From Geobacter sp. (GTDB taxonomy: Bacteria > Desulfobacterota > Desulfuromonadia > Geobacterales > Geobacteraceae), in contig RPRC01000183.1 in assembly GCA_003857395.1 (NCBI GenBank), positions 1 through 13,206 of the forward strand: a stretch of DNA of 13,206 nucleotides. Direction: 5' to 3'. The notes under the pieces are model-generated. The model saw only the letters and a program-made list of their open reading frames with translations. It did not search any database and had not been told where the DNA came from. The translations under genes were made by a program, and so were the position numbers. Each line of letters begins with the position of its first letter. Positions within the stretch are counted from its first letter, which is position 1. Of this stretch, positions 1-6,192 are shown piece by piece.

Positions 1-1182
1 ATTCGCAATGTTGCCAAACGCGTTGCAGAAACCTACGATGCCGGTAATGACATTGTCGTGGTGGTTTCCGCCATGTCGGGTGAGACCAATAAGCTGGTTG
101 CGCTTGCCAATGGAATATCCGAGTTTCCGGACATCCGTGAGTATGATGTCCTTGTTTCGTCAGGTGAGCAGGTTACCGTTGCTCTTTTGGCGATGTGCCT
201 GAAGTCTATGGGCTACAAAGCAAAATCGTACCTTGGTCATCAGGTTCCGATTCTTACGGACAACTGTTTCAGCAAGGCTCGTATAAAAAAGATTAGTGAC
301 AAAAAGCTGAGGAAGGACCTGAGTGAGCGTACCATTATAGTTGCCGCGGGTTTCCAAGGGGTTGATAGTGACGGAAATATAACGACACTGGGACGTGGCG
401 GCTCCGACACATCGGGTGTGGCTCTGGCTGCTGCATTAAAGGCTGATGTCTGTGAAATCTTTACCGATGTTGATGGCGTGTACACTACGGATCCCAATAT
501 TTGCGATACCGCGAGAAAAATCGAACGGATATCCTATGATGAGATGCTTGAACTTGCGAGCTTGGGGGCTAAAGTCCTTCAAATTCGTTCCGTGCAGTTC
601 GCTAAAAAGTTTAATGTAGTTGTTCATGTTCGTTCAAGCTTCAATGATAATCCGGGAACCCTGGTGACCAAGGAGGATAAAGAAATGGAGTCGATACTCG
701 TCTCTGGAATTACCTATGCTAAAGATGAAACAAAAATTGCCGTCATGCGTGTGCCTGATAAACCCGGTATTGCTGCCAAAATTCTTTCACCTCTGTCCGC
801 GGCAAATATTTCGGTGGATATGATCGTTCAGAATGTCAGTGAAGACGGATTTACGGATTTTACTTTTACCGTTACCAAAGCAGATTTTAAAAAGGCCCTG
901 CTGATAACCAAGGAAGCTGCTGGAGAAATTAATGCCAGAGACGTCCTGACTGACGATAATATTTCAAAGGTTTCAATCGTCGGTCTTGGTATGCGCAGCC
1001 ATGCCGGGGTAGCGACAAGGATGTTTGAGACCCTTGCGAAAGAGGGAATAAACATTCAGATGATATCCACATCGGAGATTAAGGTGTCGGTGGTGATTGA
1101 TGCCAAGTATACCGAGCTTGCCGTGCGGGTTCTTCATGATGAATTCGAACTTTCCGGTAAGGAAGTCACGGTTGAGAGATAA
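1..1182 (+). CDS. lysC: Aspartate kinase, 5'-truncated by the window edge
   Basis: Aspartokinase phosphorylates L-aspartate with ATP, the first cytoplasmic step toward Lys, Thr, Met and Ile. The frame is open from base 1; about 19 N-terminal residues, including the usual KYGGTS nucleotide-binding motif, lie outside the window (estimated from family alignment in memory). Visible kinase motifs are VVSAMSGETN near fragment residues 21-30, GRGGSDTSG from residue 131, and FTDVDGVYTTDP shortly after. The C-terminal part carries two ACT domains (around TKIAVMRVPDKPGIAAK and SKVSIVGLGMRSHAGVA), typical of the feedback-regulated single-function class of about 405 residues. It is not fused to homoserine dehydrogenase. 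It ends with TAA 31 bases before cimA, so the two are probably co-transcribed. Lysine and/or threonine feedback through the ACT domains is family knowledge, not shown here. An internal translation start is described separately. Confidence 0.96.
   Translation: MRNVAKRVAETYDAGNDIVVVVSAMSGETNKLVALANGISEFPDIREYDVLVSSGEQVTVALLAMCLKSMGYKAKSYLGHQVPILTDNCFSKARIKKISDKKLRKDLSERTIIVAAGFQGVDSDGNITTLGRGGSDTSGVALAAALKADVCEIFTDVDGVYTTDPNICDTARKIERISYDEMLELASLGAKVLQIRSVQFAKKFNVVVHVRSSFNDNPGTLVTKEDKEMESILVSGITYAKDETKIAVMRVPDKPGIAAKILSPLSAANISVDMIVQNVSEDGFTDFTFTVTKADFKKALLITKEAAGEINARDVLTDDNISKVSIVGLGMRSHAGVATRMFETLAKEGINIQMISTSEIKVSVVIDAKYTELAVRVLHDEFELSGKEVTVER
670..687 (+). promoter_or_regulatory. Internal ribosome-binding site and in-frame ATG inside lysC (possible beta-subunit start)
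   Basis: AAGGAGG at 670-676 is followed after 8 bases by ATG at 685-687, which is in the lysC frame. Translation from here would give a 165-residue protein containing only the two ACT domains. Aspartokinases of Bacillus, Corynebacterium and Thermus make such a beta subunit of about 160-170 residues from an in-frame internal start at about residue 250, and form alpha2beta2 enzymes. With about 19 missing N-terminal residues this ATG would be near residue 248. The caution is that the Lys-Glu-Asp residues coded here are conserved in the family and can produce an SD-like sequence by chance. Confidence 0.5.
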
Positions 1183-1213
1183 TGGTTTTACGCTCGAACA
1201 ATAAAGGTGAAAT

Positions 1214-2797
1214 ATGAGTCAGATTAAGCTCTATGATACTACTCTCCGGGATGGCACACAGGCCGAAGATATATCGCTGCTTGTTGAGGACAAGATCAGA
1301 ATTGCCCATAAACTTGACGAAATGGGTATTCACTATATTGAGGGTGGCTGGCCGGGTAGTAATCCGAAGGATGTGACCTTTTTCAAGGATATGAAGAAGG
1401 AGAAACTTGGTCACGCTAAGATTGCGGCTTTTGGTTCTACCAGGAGAGCCAAATCGACTCCGGAAAAGGACCAGAATATCCGAACCCTTATTCAGGCCGA
1501 AACCGATGTCGTAACCATTTTCGGTAAGACCTGGGATTTTCAGGTACATGAAGCGCTTCGCATCTCTTTGGAAGAGAACCTGGAATTGATTTACGACTCG
1601 CTTGAATACCTGAAGGGCTACGTCCCGGAGGTGTTCTATGATGCTGAGCATTTTTTCGATGGTTTCAAGGCAAATCCCGACTACGCACTAAAGACCTTGA
1701 AGGCTGCCGAAGACGCCAAGGTAGACTGTATTGTGCTCTGTGATACCAATGGCGGCTCGATGCCCTTCGAAATTGCCGACATTGTGGATCAGGTGCGGAA
1801 GACTATAAAGACTCCCCTTGGCATCCATGCCCACAACGATTCTGAATGCGCTGTGGCGAACTCTCTTGCCGCGGTTGATCGCGGCATAGTTCAGGTTCAG
1901 GGCACAATCAATGGGTTCGGAGAGCGATGTGGAAATGCCAATCTCTGTTCAATTGTGCCAGCCCTGATGTTGAAGATGAAACACTCTTGTATTTCAAGTG
2001 AGCAGTTAAAAAGGATTTCCGAGCTTTCGCGTTTTGTCTATGAGTTGTCGAATATCTCACCCAATAAACATCAGCCCTATGTCGGAAAGTCTGCTTTTGC
2101 CCACAAGGGTGGTGTTCATGTCAGCGCCATTCAACGGCATCCCGAGACCTATGAACACATCAGGCCCGAACTCGTAGGCAATTCCACACGTGTCCTTATT
2201 TCCGATCTCTCGGGACGGTCGAATGTGCTAGCCAAGGCTGAGGAATTCAATATCAATCTGGACAGCAAAGATCCGATGACAATGGAGATTCTCGATAACA
2301 TAAAGGATTTGGAGAACCGGGGCTATCAGTTCGAGGGGGCGGAGGCCTCATTCGAGCTTCTCATGAAGCGGGCATTGGGGACCCATCGAAAATTCTTCTC
2401 TTTGATCGGCTTCCGAGTCATTGATGAAAAACGCCATGAAGATCATCAACCGATTTCCGAAGCTACCGTCATGGTAAAAGTGGGTGGCAAAATCGAGCAT
2501 ACTGCCGCAGAGGGAAGCGGCCCGGTTAATGCCTTGGATAATGCCTTGAGAAAAGCTTTGGAGAAATTCTACCCTAAATTAAAGGAAGTGAAGCTTCATG
2601 ACTATAAGGTCAGAGTCCTGCCTGCCGGTCAAGGAACTGCTTCGGCTATCCGGGTTTTAATTGAATCGGGAGATCGAGAAAGCAGATGGGGTACGGTTGG
2701 AGTTTCAGAGAATATCATCGAAGCTTCCTATCAGGCTCTTATCGACAGTATTGAGTACAAACTTGACAAGTGCGAGGGGGAGAGCCCCAAGAAATGA
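1214..2797 (+). CDS. cimA: (R)-citramalate synthase
   Basis: Condenses pyruvate with acetyl-CoA to (R)-citramalate, giving 2-oxobutyrate for isoleucine without threonine deaminase. The 527-residue product is the usual length for the CimA branch of the isopropylmalate/homocitrate synthase family. The N-terminal TIM barrel shows [10 protein letters not shown] at residues 7-16 with the catalytic Arg12 and metal-binding Asp13, HAHN at 205-208 (metal-binding His205 and His207), and [10 protein letters not shown] at 234-243. The last 130 or so residues resemble the LeuA allosteric domain, which in this family senses the end product. The start is ATG at 1214, with a modest AAAGGTGA Shine-Dalgarno sequence about 4 bases upstream. 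The gene follows lysC by 31 bases and its TGA overlaps the next ATG. 2-Isopropylmalate synthase is the main alternative, but [11 protein letters not shown] near residue 43 and the context favour CimA. Confidence 0.93.
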   Translation: MSQIKLYDTTLRDGTQAEDISLLVEDKIRIAHKLDEMGIHYIEGGWPGSNPKDVTFFKDMKKEKLGHAKIAAFGSTRRAKSTPEKDQNIRTLIQAETDVVTIFGKTWDFQVHEALRISLEENLELIYDSLEYLKGYVPEVFYDAEHFFDGFKANPDYALKTLKAAEDAKVDCIVLCDTNGGSMPFEIADIVDQVRKTIKTPLGIHAHNDSECAVANSLAAVDRGIVQVQGTINGFGERCGNANLCSIVPALMLKMKHSCISSEQLKRISELSRFVYELSNISPNKHQPYVGKSAFAHKGGVHVSAIQRHPETYEHIRPELVGNSTRVLISDLSGRSNVLAKAEEFNINLDSKDPMTMEILDNIKDLENRGYQFEGAEASFELLMKRALGTHRKFFSLIGFRVIDEKRHEDHQPISEATVMVKVGGKIEHTAAEGSGPVNALDNALRKALEKFYPKLKEVKLHDYKVRVLPAGQGTASAIRVLIESGDRESRWGTVGVSENIIEASYQALIDSIEYKLDKCEGESPKK

Positions 2798-3378
2798 ATG
2801 AGTGGCCCGGGAGGCTTGTCCTCTGGCTGCTGATGCTGGCTGTGTTTCTTCTCCTTTTCCTTCACGGTCGCCCTGGCTCTCACTCGAGAGAGAAGCTGGC
2901 CTTTTTGCCAGGAGGACGTGCAACTGGAGGTAGTATCACCATTCGCATTGAGGGTGATGGCGTAAAGCCTGGGATTTATCAATTCTATAACAATGTGTCA
3001 TTGGGCACCGTCACAAATATGACGGTGCCTTTTTTGCGGGAAAAACTCCGCAACCCTGGTATGCTCAAAAATATCCTGTATACCGGTGATGTTGTTTCAG
3101 TGTTGCCAGGTGATGGTCAATATGTTGAAATTAAAAGAGATAGTGTTCAGGTTATGGAGAAGATGATCCTTGGTATTCCTCTTAATCCCAATAGTCTTAC
3201 CGCTGCTGAATGGGAAATGCTTCCTCGAATCGGTCCGGCACTGGCAAAGAGGATCGTGCTTGACCGTCAATATAATGGCGAATTCTTGTCGATCAATGAT
3301 CTTGATCGGGTTCCCGGGATAGGTGCTGCTACCGTTAAGCAGTTGGAGGCTTACTTTTCGCATGCGCTAGCATATTGA
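2794..3378 (+). CDS. ComEA-like helix-hairpin-helix membrane-anchored protein with an SLBB-like segment
   Basis: Product of 194 residues. Residues 8-22 form one hydrophobic membrane anchor ([15 protein letters not shown]). Residues about 43-110 resemble an SLBB/ComEA N-terminal beta-grasp segment. The C-terminal 60 residues hold two helix-hairpin-helix motifs, [13 protein letters not shown] (from 143) and [13 protein letters not shown] (from 173), the ComEA pattern for sequence-independent DNA binding. Family knowledge suggests a role at the membrane in DNA uptake; no other competence gene is in view, so that is inference. I chose ATG 2794 over GTG 2770 because it overlaps the cimA stop as ATGA and has GAGGGGGAG upstream (2774-2782). 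That purine run can form a small GGGG/CCCC hairpin (2777-2780 with 2785-2788), so initiation may depend on ribosomes arriving from cimA. The frame contains a complete terminator-like hairpin at codons 71-81. Confidence 0.8.
   Translation: MNEWPGRLVLWLLMLAVFLLLFLHGRPGSHSREKLAFLPGGRATGGSITIRIEGDGVKPGIYQFYNNVSLGTVTNMTVPFLREKLRNPGMLKNILYTGDVVSVLPGDGQYVEIKRDSVQVMEKMILGIPLNPNSLTAAEWEMLPRIGPALAKRIVLDRQYNGEFLSINDLDRVPGIGAATVKQLEAYFSHALAY
3004..3035 (+). terminator. Intrinsic-terminator-like hairpin inside the comEA-like gene
   Basis: GGCACCGTCA (3004-3013) and TGACGGTGCC (3020-3029) form a perfect 10-bp GC-rich stem with a 6-base loop, followed at once by six T residues (3030-3035). This is the classical Rho-independent architecture. 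It lies within an open reading frame about 210 bases after the start, with 114 codons still downstream. Translating ribosomes would prevent folding, while untranslated RNA would be terminated, so it may act as a translation-dependent polarity switch for the comEA-like gene. Function is inferred from structure only. Confidence 0.65.
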
Positions 3379-3435
3379 TATAACAGAATAAAACGGTATT
3401 TTGTTGCACGCGGGGGATAAGAAAGCTCTCATATA

Positions 3436-3464
3436 TTGAAGTTGGCACGTATGATGAATATTAA
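3436..3464 (+). promoter_or_regulatory. Candidate promoter for the zinc-ribbon gene
   Basis: TTGAAG (3436-3441) is separated by 17 bases from TATTAA (3459-3464), a moderate sigma-70-type match ending about 45 bases before the ATG at 3510. Overlapping it, TTGGCACG at 3442-3449 is a perfect sigma-54 -24 element, but the -12 position reads ATGA instead of TTGC, so a sigma-54 promoter is doubtful. Some promoter is expected here because the upstream gene ends at 3378 and the gap holds no other signal. Confidence 0.35.
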
Positions 3465-3509
3465 ATAGGAACCTGTTATTTTTTCACTATTTAGTAAGGA
3501 GGGTTCATC

Positions 3510-3665
3510 ATGCAATGTCCAAAATGTAGAGGTCTTATGTACTCAGAGAAGTATTATGACTATGTACGTTCCTATTATGCTTGGAAATGCACCGGGTGTG
3601 GTGAATTACTGGATCCGACAATCCTTTCAAACAGGGCGAGAAGAAATAACTTTATGATTGGCTAG
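3510..3665 (+). CDS. Small zinc-ribbon protein (51 residues)
   Basis: ATG at 3510 opens a 51-codon frame closed by TAG at 3663-3665. A very strong AAGGAGGG (3497-3504) stands 5 bases upstream of the ATG, which makes translation likely despite the small size. The product has two CxxC knuckles, CPKC (residues 3-6) and CTGC (27-30), spaced to bind one zinc ion, with an aromatic stretch between them (YYDYVRSYYAW) and a basic tail (NRARRNN). Short proteins of this general pattern are common in Desulfobacterota and have no known function that I can name. Nucleic-acid or protein binding is possible. It is monocistronic and followed by a strongly structured 3' region. Confidence 0.75.
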   Translation: MQCPKCRGLMYSEKYYDYVRSYYAWKCTGCGELLDPTILSNRARRNNFMIG

Positions 3666-3693
3666 TTCTTCCCTGGCGAAAGAACTCGCCAGG
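3665..3693 (+). terminator. Hairpin after the zinc-ribbon gene with a competing upstream stem
   Basis: CCTGGCGA (3672-3679) pairs perfectly with TCGCCAGG (3686-3693) across a 6-base loop AAGAAC. That loop is itself the exact complement of GTTCTT at 3665-3670, so a 6-bp stem can form instead of the 8-bp one. The downstream TGACAATTTTA tract is only weakly T-rich, so this is at best an imperfect terminator. It could equally stabilise the 3' end of the mRNA or act as a two-state element. Confidence 0.4.
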
Positions 3694-3705
3694 TGACAAT
3701 TTTAT

Positions 3706-3818
3706 AGCAGTAGTATGAGTTACTGTTAAAAGCGGATACCTTTGGGTTTAATCTGAAAGATTACCCGAACGGTTATGATTCTTCAGATCATAACAAGGTA
3801 TTCGCTTTGTTGTTTTTT
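3706..3818 (+). ncRNA. Structured RNA candidate: hairpin plus 76-nt three-way junction with T-rich tail
   Basis: A small hairpin (3706-3712 with 3721-3727) precedes a long closing helix: AGCGGATACCTT (3731-3742) pairs with AAGGTATTCGCT (3795-3806) over 12 bp with one G-T wobble. Inside are two further hairpins. One pairs GGG..TAATCT (3744-3754) with AGATTACCC (3758-3766), with a TT bulge. The other pairs GTTATGAT (3772-3779) with ATCATAAC (3787-3794) around a 7-base loop. Junction strands are short (1, 5 and 0 bases). The helix is followed by a T-rich tract ending in six T residues (3807-3818), so the RNA could end here by intrinsic termination. It may be an independent small RNA, a processed 3' end of the zinc-ribbon mRNA, or an elaborate terminator. 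I recognise no Rfam family. tRNA and hammerhead readings were tested and rejected. Confidence 0.55.
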
Positions 3819-3948
3819 GCCTTCCTCATCCCTTCAAGCCATTTCCTGATTCATTCCTTTAGAAAAGAAAGCTACGATCGAAAATATTTTTTCATCGGTC
3901 TACCTGGGGTCCCTTGTTGAAATCCGGCATGTATTCTTCGCGAAGTCC

Positions 3949-3957
3949 TGCTATAGT
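3949..3957 (+). promoter_or_regulatory. Extended -10 promoter candidate for the DUF2156 gene, flanked by palindromes
   Basis: TGCTATAGT is an extended -10 element (TGn plus a 5/6 match to TATAAT) about 54 bases before the ATG at 4011. No good -35 hexamer is visible, which fits the extended type. A 10-bp palindrome CTTCGCGAAG (3936-3945) lies just upstream. A hairpin AGGCAT/ATGCCT (3968-3973 with 3978-3983) lies just past the expected transcription start. Either could be an operator. In the remaining stretch 3819-3935 I see nothing recognisable. Confidence 0.4.
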
Positions 3958-4010
3958 ATAGTCTGCAAGGCATTTATATGCCTATGACAGGCTATTTCTA
4001 GGAGAATACA

Positions 4011-4904
4011 ATGGGAATCCCCGCTTATCCCTCTTCTCGGCAGATTGAGCTCAGCGATAAGGCCCGGCTCGATTCTATTTTTCAGCAAAGACAGTCCCGC
4101 GTATCAGAATTTACCTTTGCGAATCTTTATCTTTTTCGTAATGCACACCACTATAAACTGACTCGGGTCAGGGATTCGCTTGTGGTTCTTGGGACTGGTT
4201 ATTCTGGGGAGTATTATTTTCTTCCGCCGTTAGATGGGAATATCGTAAATGCTTTGAATTTTCTCATTTCCGAGGGACATGTTCTTTATGGCGTTGATGA
4301 AGAATTGGCTGCTACTTTCCTGACGGGGTTTGACGGGGTTGATTCCGCCGAAGACCGCGATGCATTTGACTATTTATATAACAGGAGTGATTTGGCAACT
4401 CTTTCAGGGAACCGTTATCACAAGAAAAATAATCGCGTGCAGTACTTCAAAAAACGACATTCATTCACTATCGATACATACTCGCACAGGTATTATGCTG
4501 AGAGTCTTGCCCTTAACGTGGAATGGCGGCGGATTAGAGCGAGTGACGATAGTCGGTCATTGGAATCGGAGGCGGATGCTGCTGCCGAGGGGCTCGAAAA
4601 AGCAGCGATATTGGGTCTCGAGGGAGTAGTCGTTCTTGTTGATGGTCGTGTGCGGGCGTATGCTCTCGGTGAAAAGTTAAATGCCAACACATCGGTTTGT
4701 CATTTCGAGAAAGCAGACCCTTTTCTAGATGGGATCTATCAGGTTGTTGACCAGGAGTTCAATCGCCGGTGTTTTGTCGATTGTGAGTTTGTGAATAAAG
4801 AGCAGGACCTTGGAGAGCCCGCGTTGAGAAAATCAAAGCTTTCCTATCACCCTGTCGAACTCGTGAAGAAATATCGTTTCTGGAAAACAAAGCGCCGGGA
4901 CTAG
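4011..4904 (+). CDS. DUF2156 domain protein (GNAT-fold, LPG-synthase C-terminal-like)
   Basis: 297 residues, the usual length of stand-alone DUF2156 proteins (COG4866 type). Family-typical segments are YLYNRSDLATLSGNRYHKKN at 121-140 and NKEQDLGEPALRKSKLSYHP at 262-281; the latter lies in the second GNAT-like half. The family is related to the aminoacyl-transfer domain of lysyl-phosphatidylglycerol synthase, but these soluble versions have no established substrate. There is no signal peptide or membrane segment, so it should be cytoplasmic. The start at ATG 4011 is supported by AGGAG at 4000-4004 with 6-base spacing and by family length. The gene is monocistronic with its own promoter candidate and converges on the minus-strand YjbQ gene with only 21 bases between stops. 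I see no convincing terminator in that gap, only short stems such as GAGTA/TACTC (4919-4931). Confidence 0.88.
   Translation: MGIPAYPSSRQIELSDKARLDSIFQQRQSRVSEFTFANLYLFRNAHHYKLTRVRDSLVVLGTGYSGEYYFLPPLDGNIVNALNFLISEGHVLYGVDEELAATFLTGFDGVDSAEDRDAFDYLYNRSDLATLSGNRYHKKNNRVQYFKKRHSFTIDTYSHRYYAESLALNVEWRRIRASDDSRSLESEADAAAEGLEKAAILGLEGVVVLVDGRVRAYALGEKLNANTSVCHFEKADPFLDGIYQVVDQEFNRRCFVDCEFVNKEQDLGEPALRKSKLSYHPVELVKKYRFWKTKRRD
4321..4340 (+). repeat. Perfect 10-bp tandem repeat within the DUF2156 coding sequence
   Basis: TGACGGGGTT occurs twice back to back (4321-4330 and 4331-4340) and codes for TGFDGVD. Because 10 is not a multiple of 3, loss or gain of a copy by slippage would shift the reading frame. 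Confidence 0.85.
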
Positions 4905-4925
4905 CCTGTTTTTTCCGGGAGTACG

Positions 4926-5342
4926 CTACTCGCCAATAATTTTTACCAGAACCCGCTTTTTTCTCTTGCCGTCAAAATCACCATAAAATATCTGCTCCCA
5001 GGGGCCTAAATCGAGATCATAATCGGTAATTGCCACTACCACCTCTCGACCCATTATCGTCCTTTTCAGGTGGGCATCGGCATTATCTTCGCAACCGTTG
5101 TGGTGATATTGGGAATAGGGTCTTTCCGGAGCCAGCATTTCAAGCCATTCTTCGAAATCCAGGTGCAGGCCGGGCTCATCGTCATTTATGAAAACACTTG
5201 AAGTGATGTGCATTGCATTGCAAAGGAGCAGACCTTCTTTTATTCCGCTATCCAGCAGGCATTCGCGAATCTGCGGAGTAATGTTTACAAAATCTCTTCT
5301 CTTGCTGATTTCGTACCAGAGTTCCTTTCTGTAGTGTTTCAT
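4926..5342 (-). CDS. YjbQ/UPF0047 family protein (secondary thiamine-phosphate synthase-like)
   Basis: 138 residues, matching the usual length of UPF0047. Conserved features are [15 protein letters not shown] (residues 44-58, with His45 and Asn53), [16 protein letters not shown] (76-91, with His80, His81 and His91), and [19 protein letters not shown] (109-127). These form the metal/anion pocket of the family. Members are annotated as thiamine phosphate synthase-like because some rescue ThiE loss weakly; the true substrate is unsettled. The start at base 5342 was chosen over a longer frame beginning at 5468 because GCAGGAGG lies 8 bases upstream, because the extra 42 residues are unlike the family, and because they would overlap the upstream gene. 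It lies 25 bases downstream of the phosphatase gene on the same strand, so the two probably form an operon. Confidence 0.9.
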   Translation of the reverse strand: MKHYRKELWYEISKRRDFVNITPQIRECLLDSGIKEGLLLCNAMHITSSVFINDDEPGLHLDFEEWLEMLAPERPYSQYHHNGCEDNADAHLKRTIMGREVVVAITDYDLDLGPWEQIFYGDFDGKRKKRVLVKIIGE

Positions 5343-5367
5343 GAAAACGGCCTCCTGCTGTCTCGTG

Positions 5368-6036
5368 TCAATCAATGTTTTTCTGGAAATAAAGTGATAG
5401 GGTGTCCAAGTCAAGCGCCGCCAAGGTTCCAAGCTGTGCTGTTGTTGCGTAAACACATCCGTTATCAAGAGGAATCAGCCTTGATGAGATGGATTTTATG
5501 ATAGTTTCTCTGGAAACCGGAGTATGGCCGGTGATAACTTTCTTTTGGCCGATTATTTCATTCTCTACTTCCTGGGTTCGTGTCCAGAGCATCGCTTCCT
5601 TGTCGCTGAATGGATCATCTATGAGGAAGTTCAGGCCGGCATGAACAAGGATATAATCATTCAATTCGAGATAGTAAGGCAGGGCATTGAAAAACCTGCG
5701 ATACAAAAGAGGCAGTTCGCAGGGATCTTCAACGCCAAAACTTTCAAGGGTTGTTCCGCCGCCGTTTAACATCCAGATACGAAAATAATCGAGGTTGCCG
5801 CATGCTTGAAGGAGCATGTCATCGTGGTTTCCGCGAATGGGGTAAACGGAGAACCCTTTAGTTTGCAGTTCGAAAATCTGGTCGATAACCTCTTTGCTTC
5901 TCGGGCCGCGATCAGTATAATCGCCGAGGAGATACACCGTGTCTGCAGCTTGTATTTTGAGTACATCGTGCAACAGGGCGGTAAAAGTATACGCGCAGCC
6001 ATGAATGTCTGGTATGGCAAATCTTCTGGTTCTCAT
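5368..6036 (-). CDS. PPP-family metallophosphatase (serine/threonine phosphatase or Ap4A hydrolase type)
   Basis: A calcineurin-like phosphoesterase of 222 residues with the full set of metal-binding motifs: PDIHG (Asp10, His12), GDYTDRG (38-44; Asp39, Asp42), RGNHDD (68-73; Asn70, His71), VHAGL (131-135; His132) and TGHTPV (169-174; His171). These bind a dinuclear metal centre and cleave phosphate esters. The bacterial PPP class includes PrpA/PrpB-type protein phosphatases and ApaH-like nucleotide hydrolases; sequence alone does not choose between them. The start is uncertain. ATG at 6036 begins the conserved fold directly, as in relatives, but lacks a Shine-Dalgarno sequence. A TTG at 6096 would add 20 residues and has GAGGA only 3 bases upstream. 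It is the first gene of the minus-strand pair with the YjbQ gene. Confidence 0.9.
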   Translation of the reverse strand: MRTRRFAIPDIHGCAYTFTALLHDVLKIQAADTVYLLGDYTDRGPRSKEVIDQIFELQTKGFSVYPIRGNHDDMLLQACGNLDYFRIWMLNGGGTTLESFGVEDPCELPLLYRRFFNALPYYLELNDYILVHAGLNFLIDDPFSDKEAMLWTRTQEVENEIIGQKKVITGHTPVSRETIIKSISSRLIPLDNGCVYATTAQLGTLAALDLDTLSLYFQKNID

Positions 6037-6116
6037 AAACACTATGCGTGCTGCGGAGTCGGCACGTGCCCTTGGTGCTGAAATTCGATATTTCAACCGT
6101 CCTCGTAGAATAACCT

Positions 6117-6144
6117 ACTTTATCTTCAATGAAAAGAATGTAAA
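6117..6144 (-). promoter_or_regulatory. Candidate promoter for the phosphatase-YjbQ operon
   Basis: Read on the minus strand, TTTACA (plus positions 6139-6144) is followed after 16 bases by TAAAGT (6117-6122). That is 5/6 and 4/6 agreement with sigma-70 hexamers, and it lies directly upstream of the phosphatase start region. Transcription would begin near 6110. Confidence 0.35.
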
Positions 6145-6170
6145 CATAATAAACGGCAAAACTGGTAAGT

Positions 6171-6192
6171 TTGATTAAATCTTGATTAAATC
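6171..6192. repeat. Perfect 11-bp tandem repeat in the divergent promoter region
   Basis: TTGATTAAATC occurs twice in direct succession (6171-6181 and 6182-6192). Each copy contains the near-palindrome GATT-A-AATC. The 11-base period puts both copies on the same face of the helix, as expected for two adjacent regulator-binding sites. It lies between the divergently transcribed phosphatase and efflux operons, so it could control either one or both. Confidence 0.6.

Noticed and set aside
3731..3806. A tRNA gene: 76 nt long, with a 7-base loop TCTTCAG that could present a TTC or TCA anticodon.
   Set aside because: The closing helix is 12 bp, the universal T at position 33 is missing from the loop, there is no T-arm with GTTCRANNC, and only two internal hairpins exist. 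A selenocysteine tRNA reading fails for the same reasons.
3731..3806. A hammerhead ribozyme, because of the three-way junction with GAA between two stems.
   Set aside because: The CTGANGA core strand is absent from the required junction; the nearest CTGAAAGA lies within a hairpin and is off by one base.
4895..4931. A bidirectional terminator between the convergent DUF2156 and YjbQ genes.
   Set aside because: The possible stems are only 5-6 bp, the T run falls inside a loop rather than after a stem, and no strand shows stem plus T tract.
5343..5468. A 42-residue N-terminal extension of the YjbQ protein on the minus strand.
   Set aside because: It overlaps the end of the phosphatase gene in another frame, does not resemble the family, and a strong Shine-Dalgarno sequence precedes the internal ATG at 5342.
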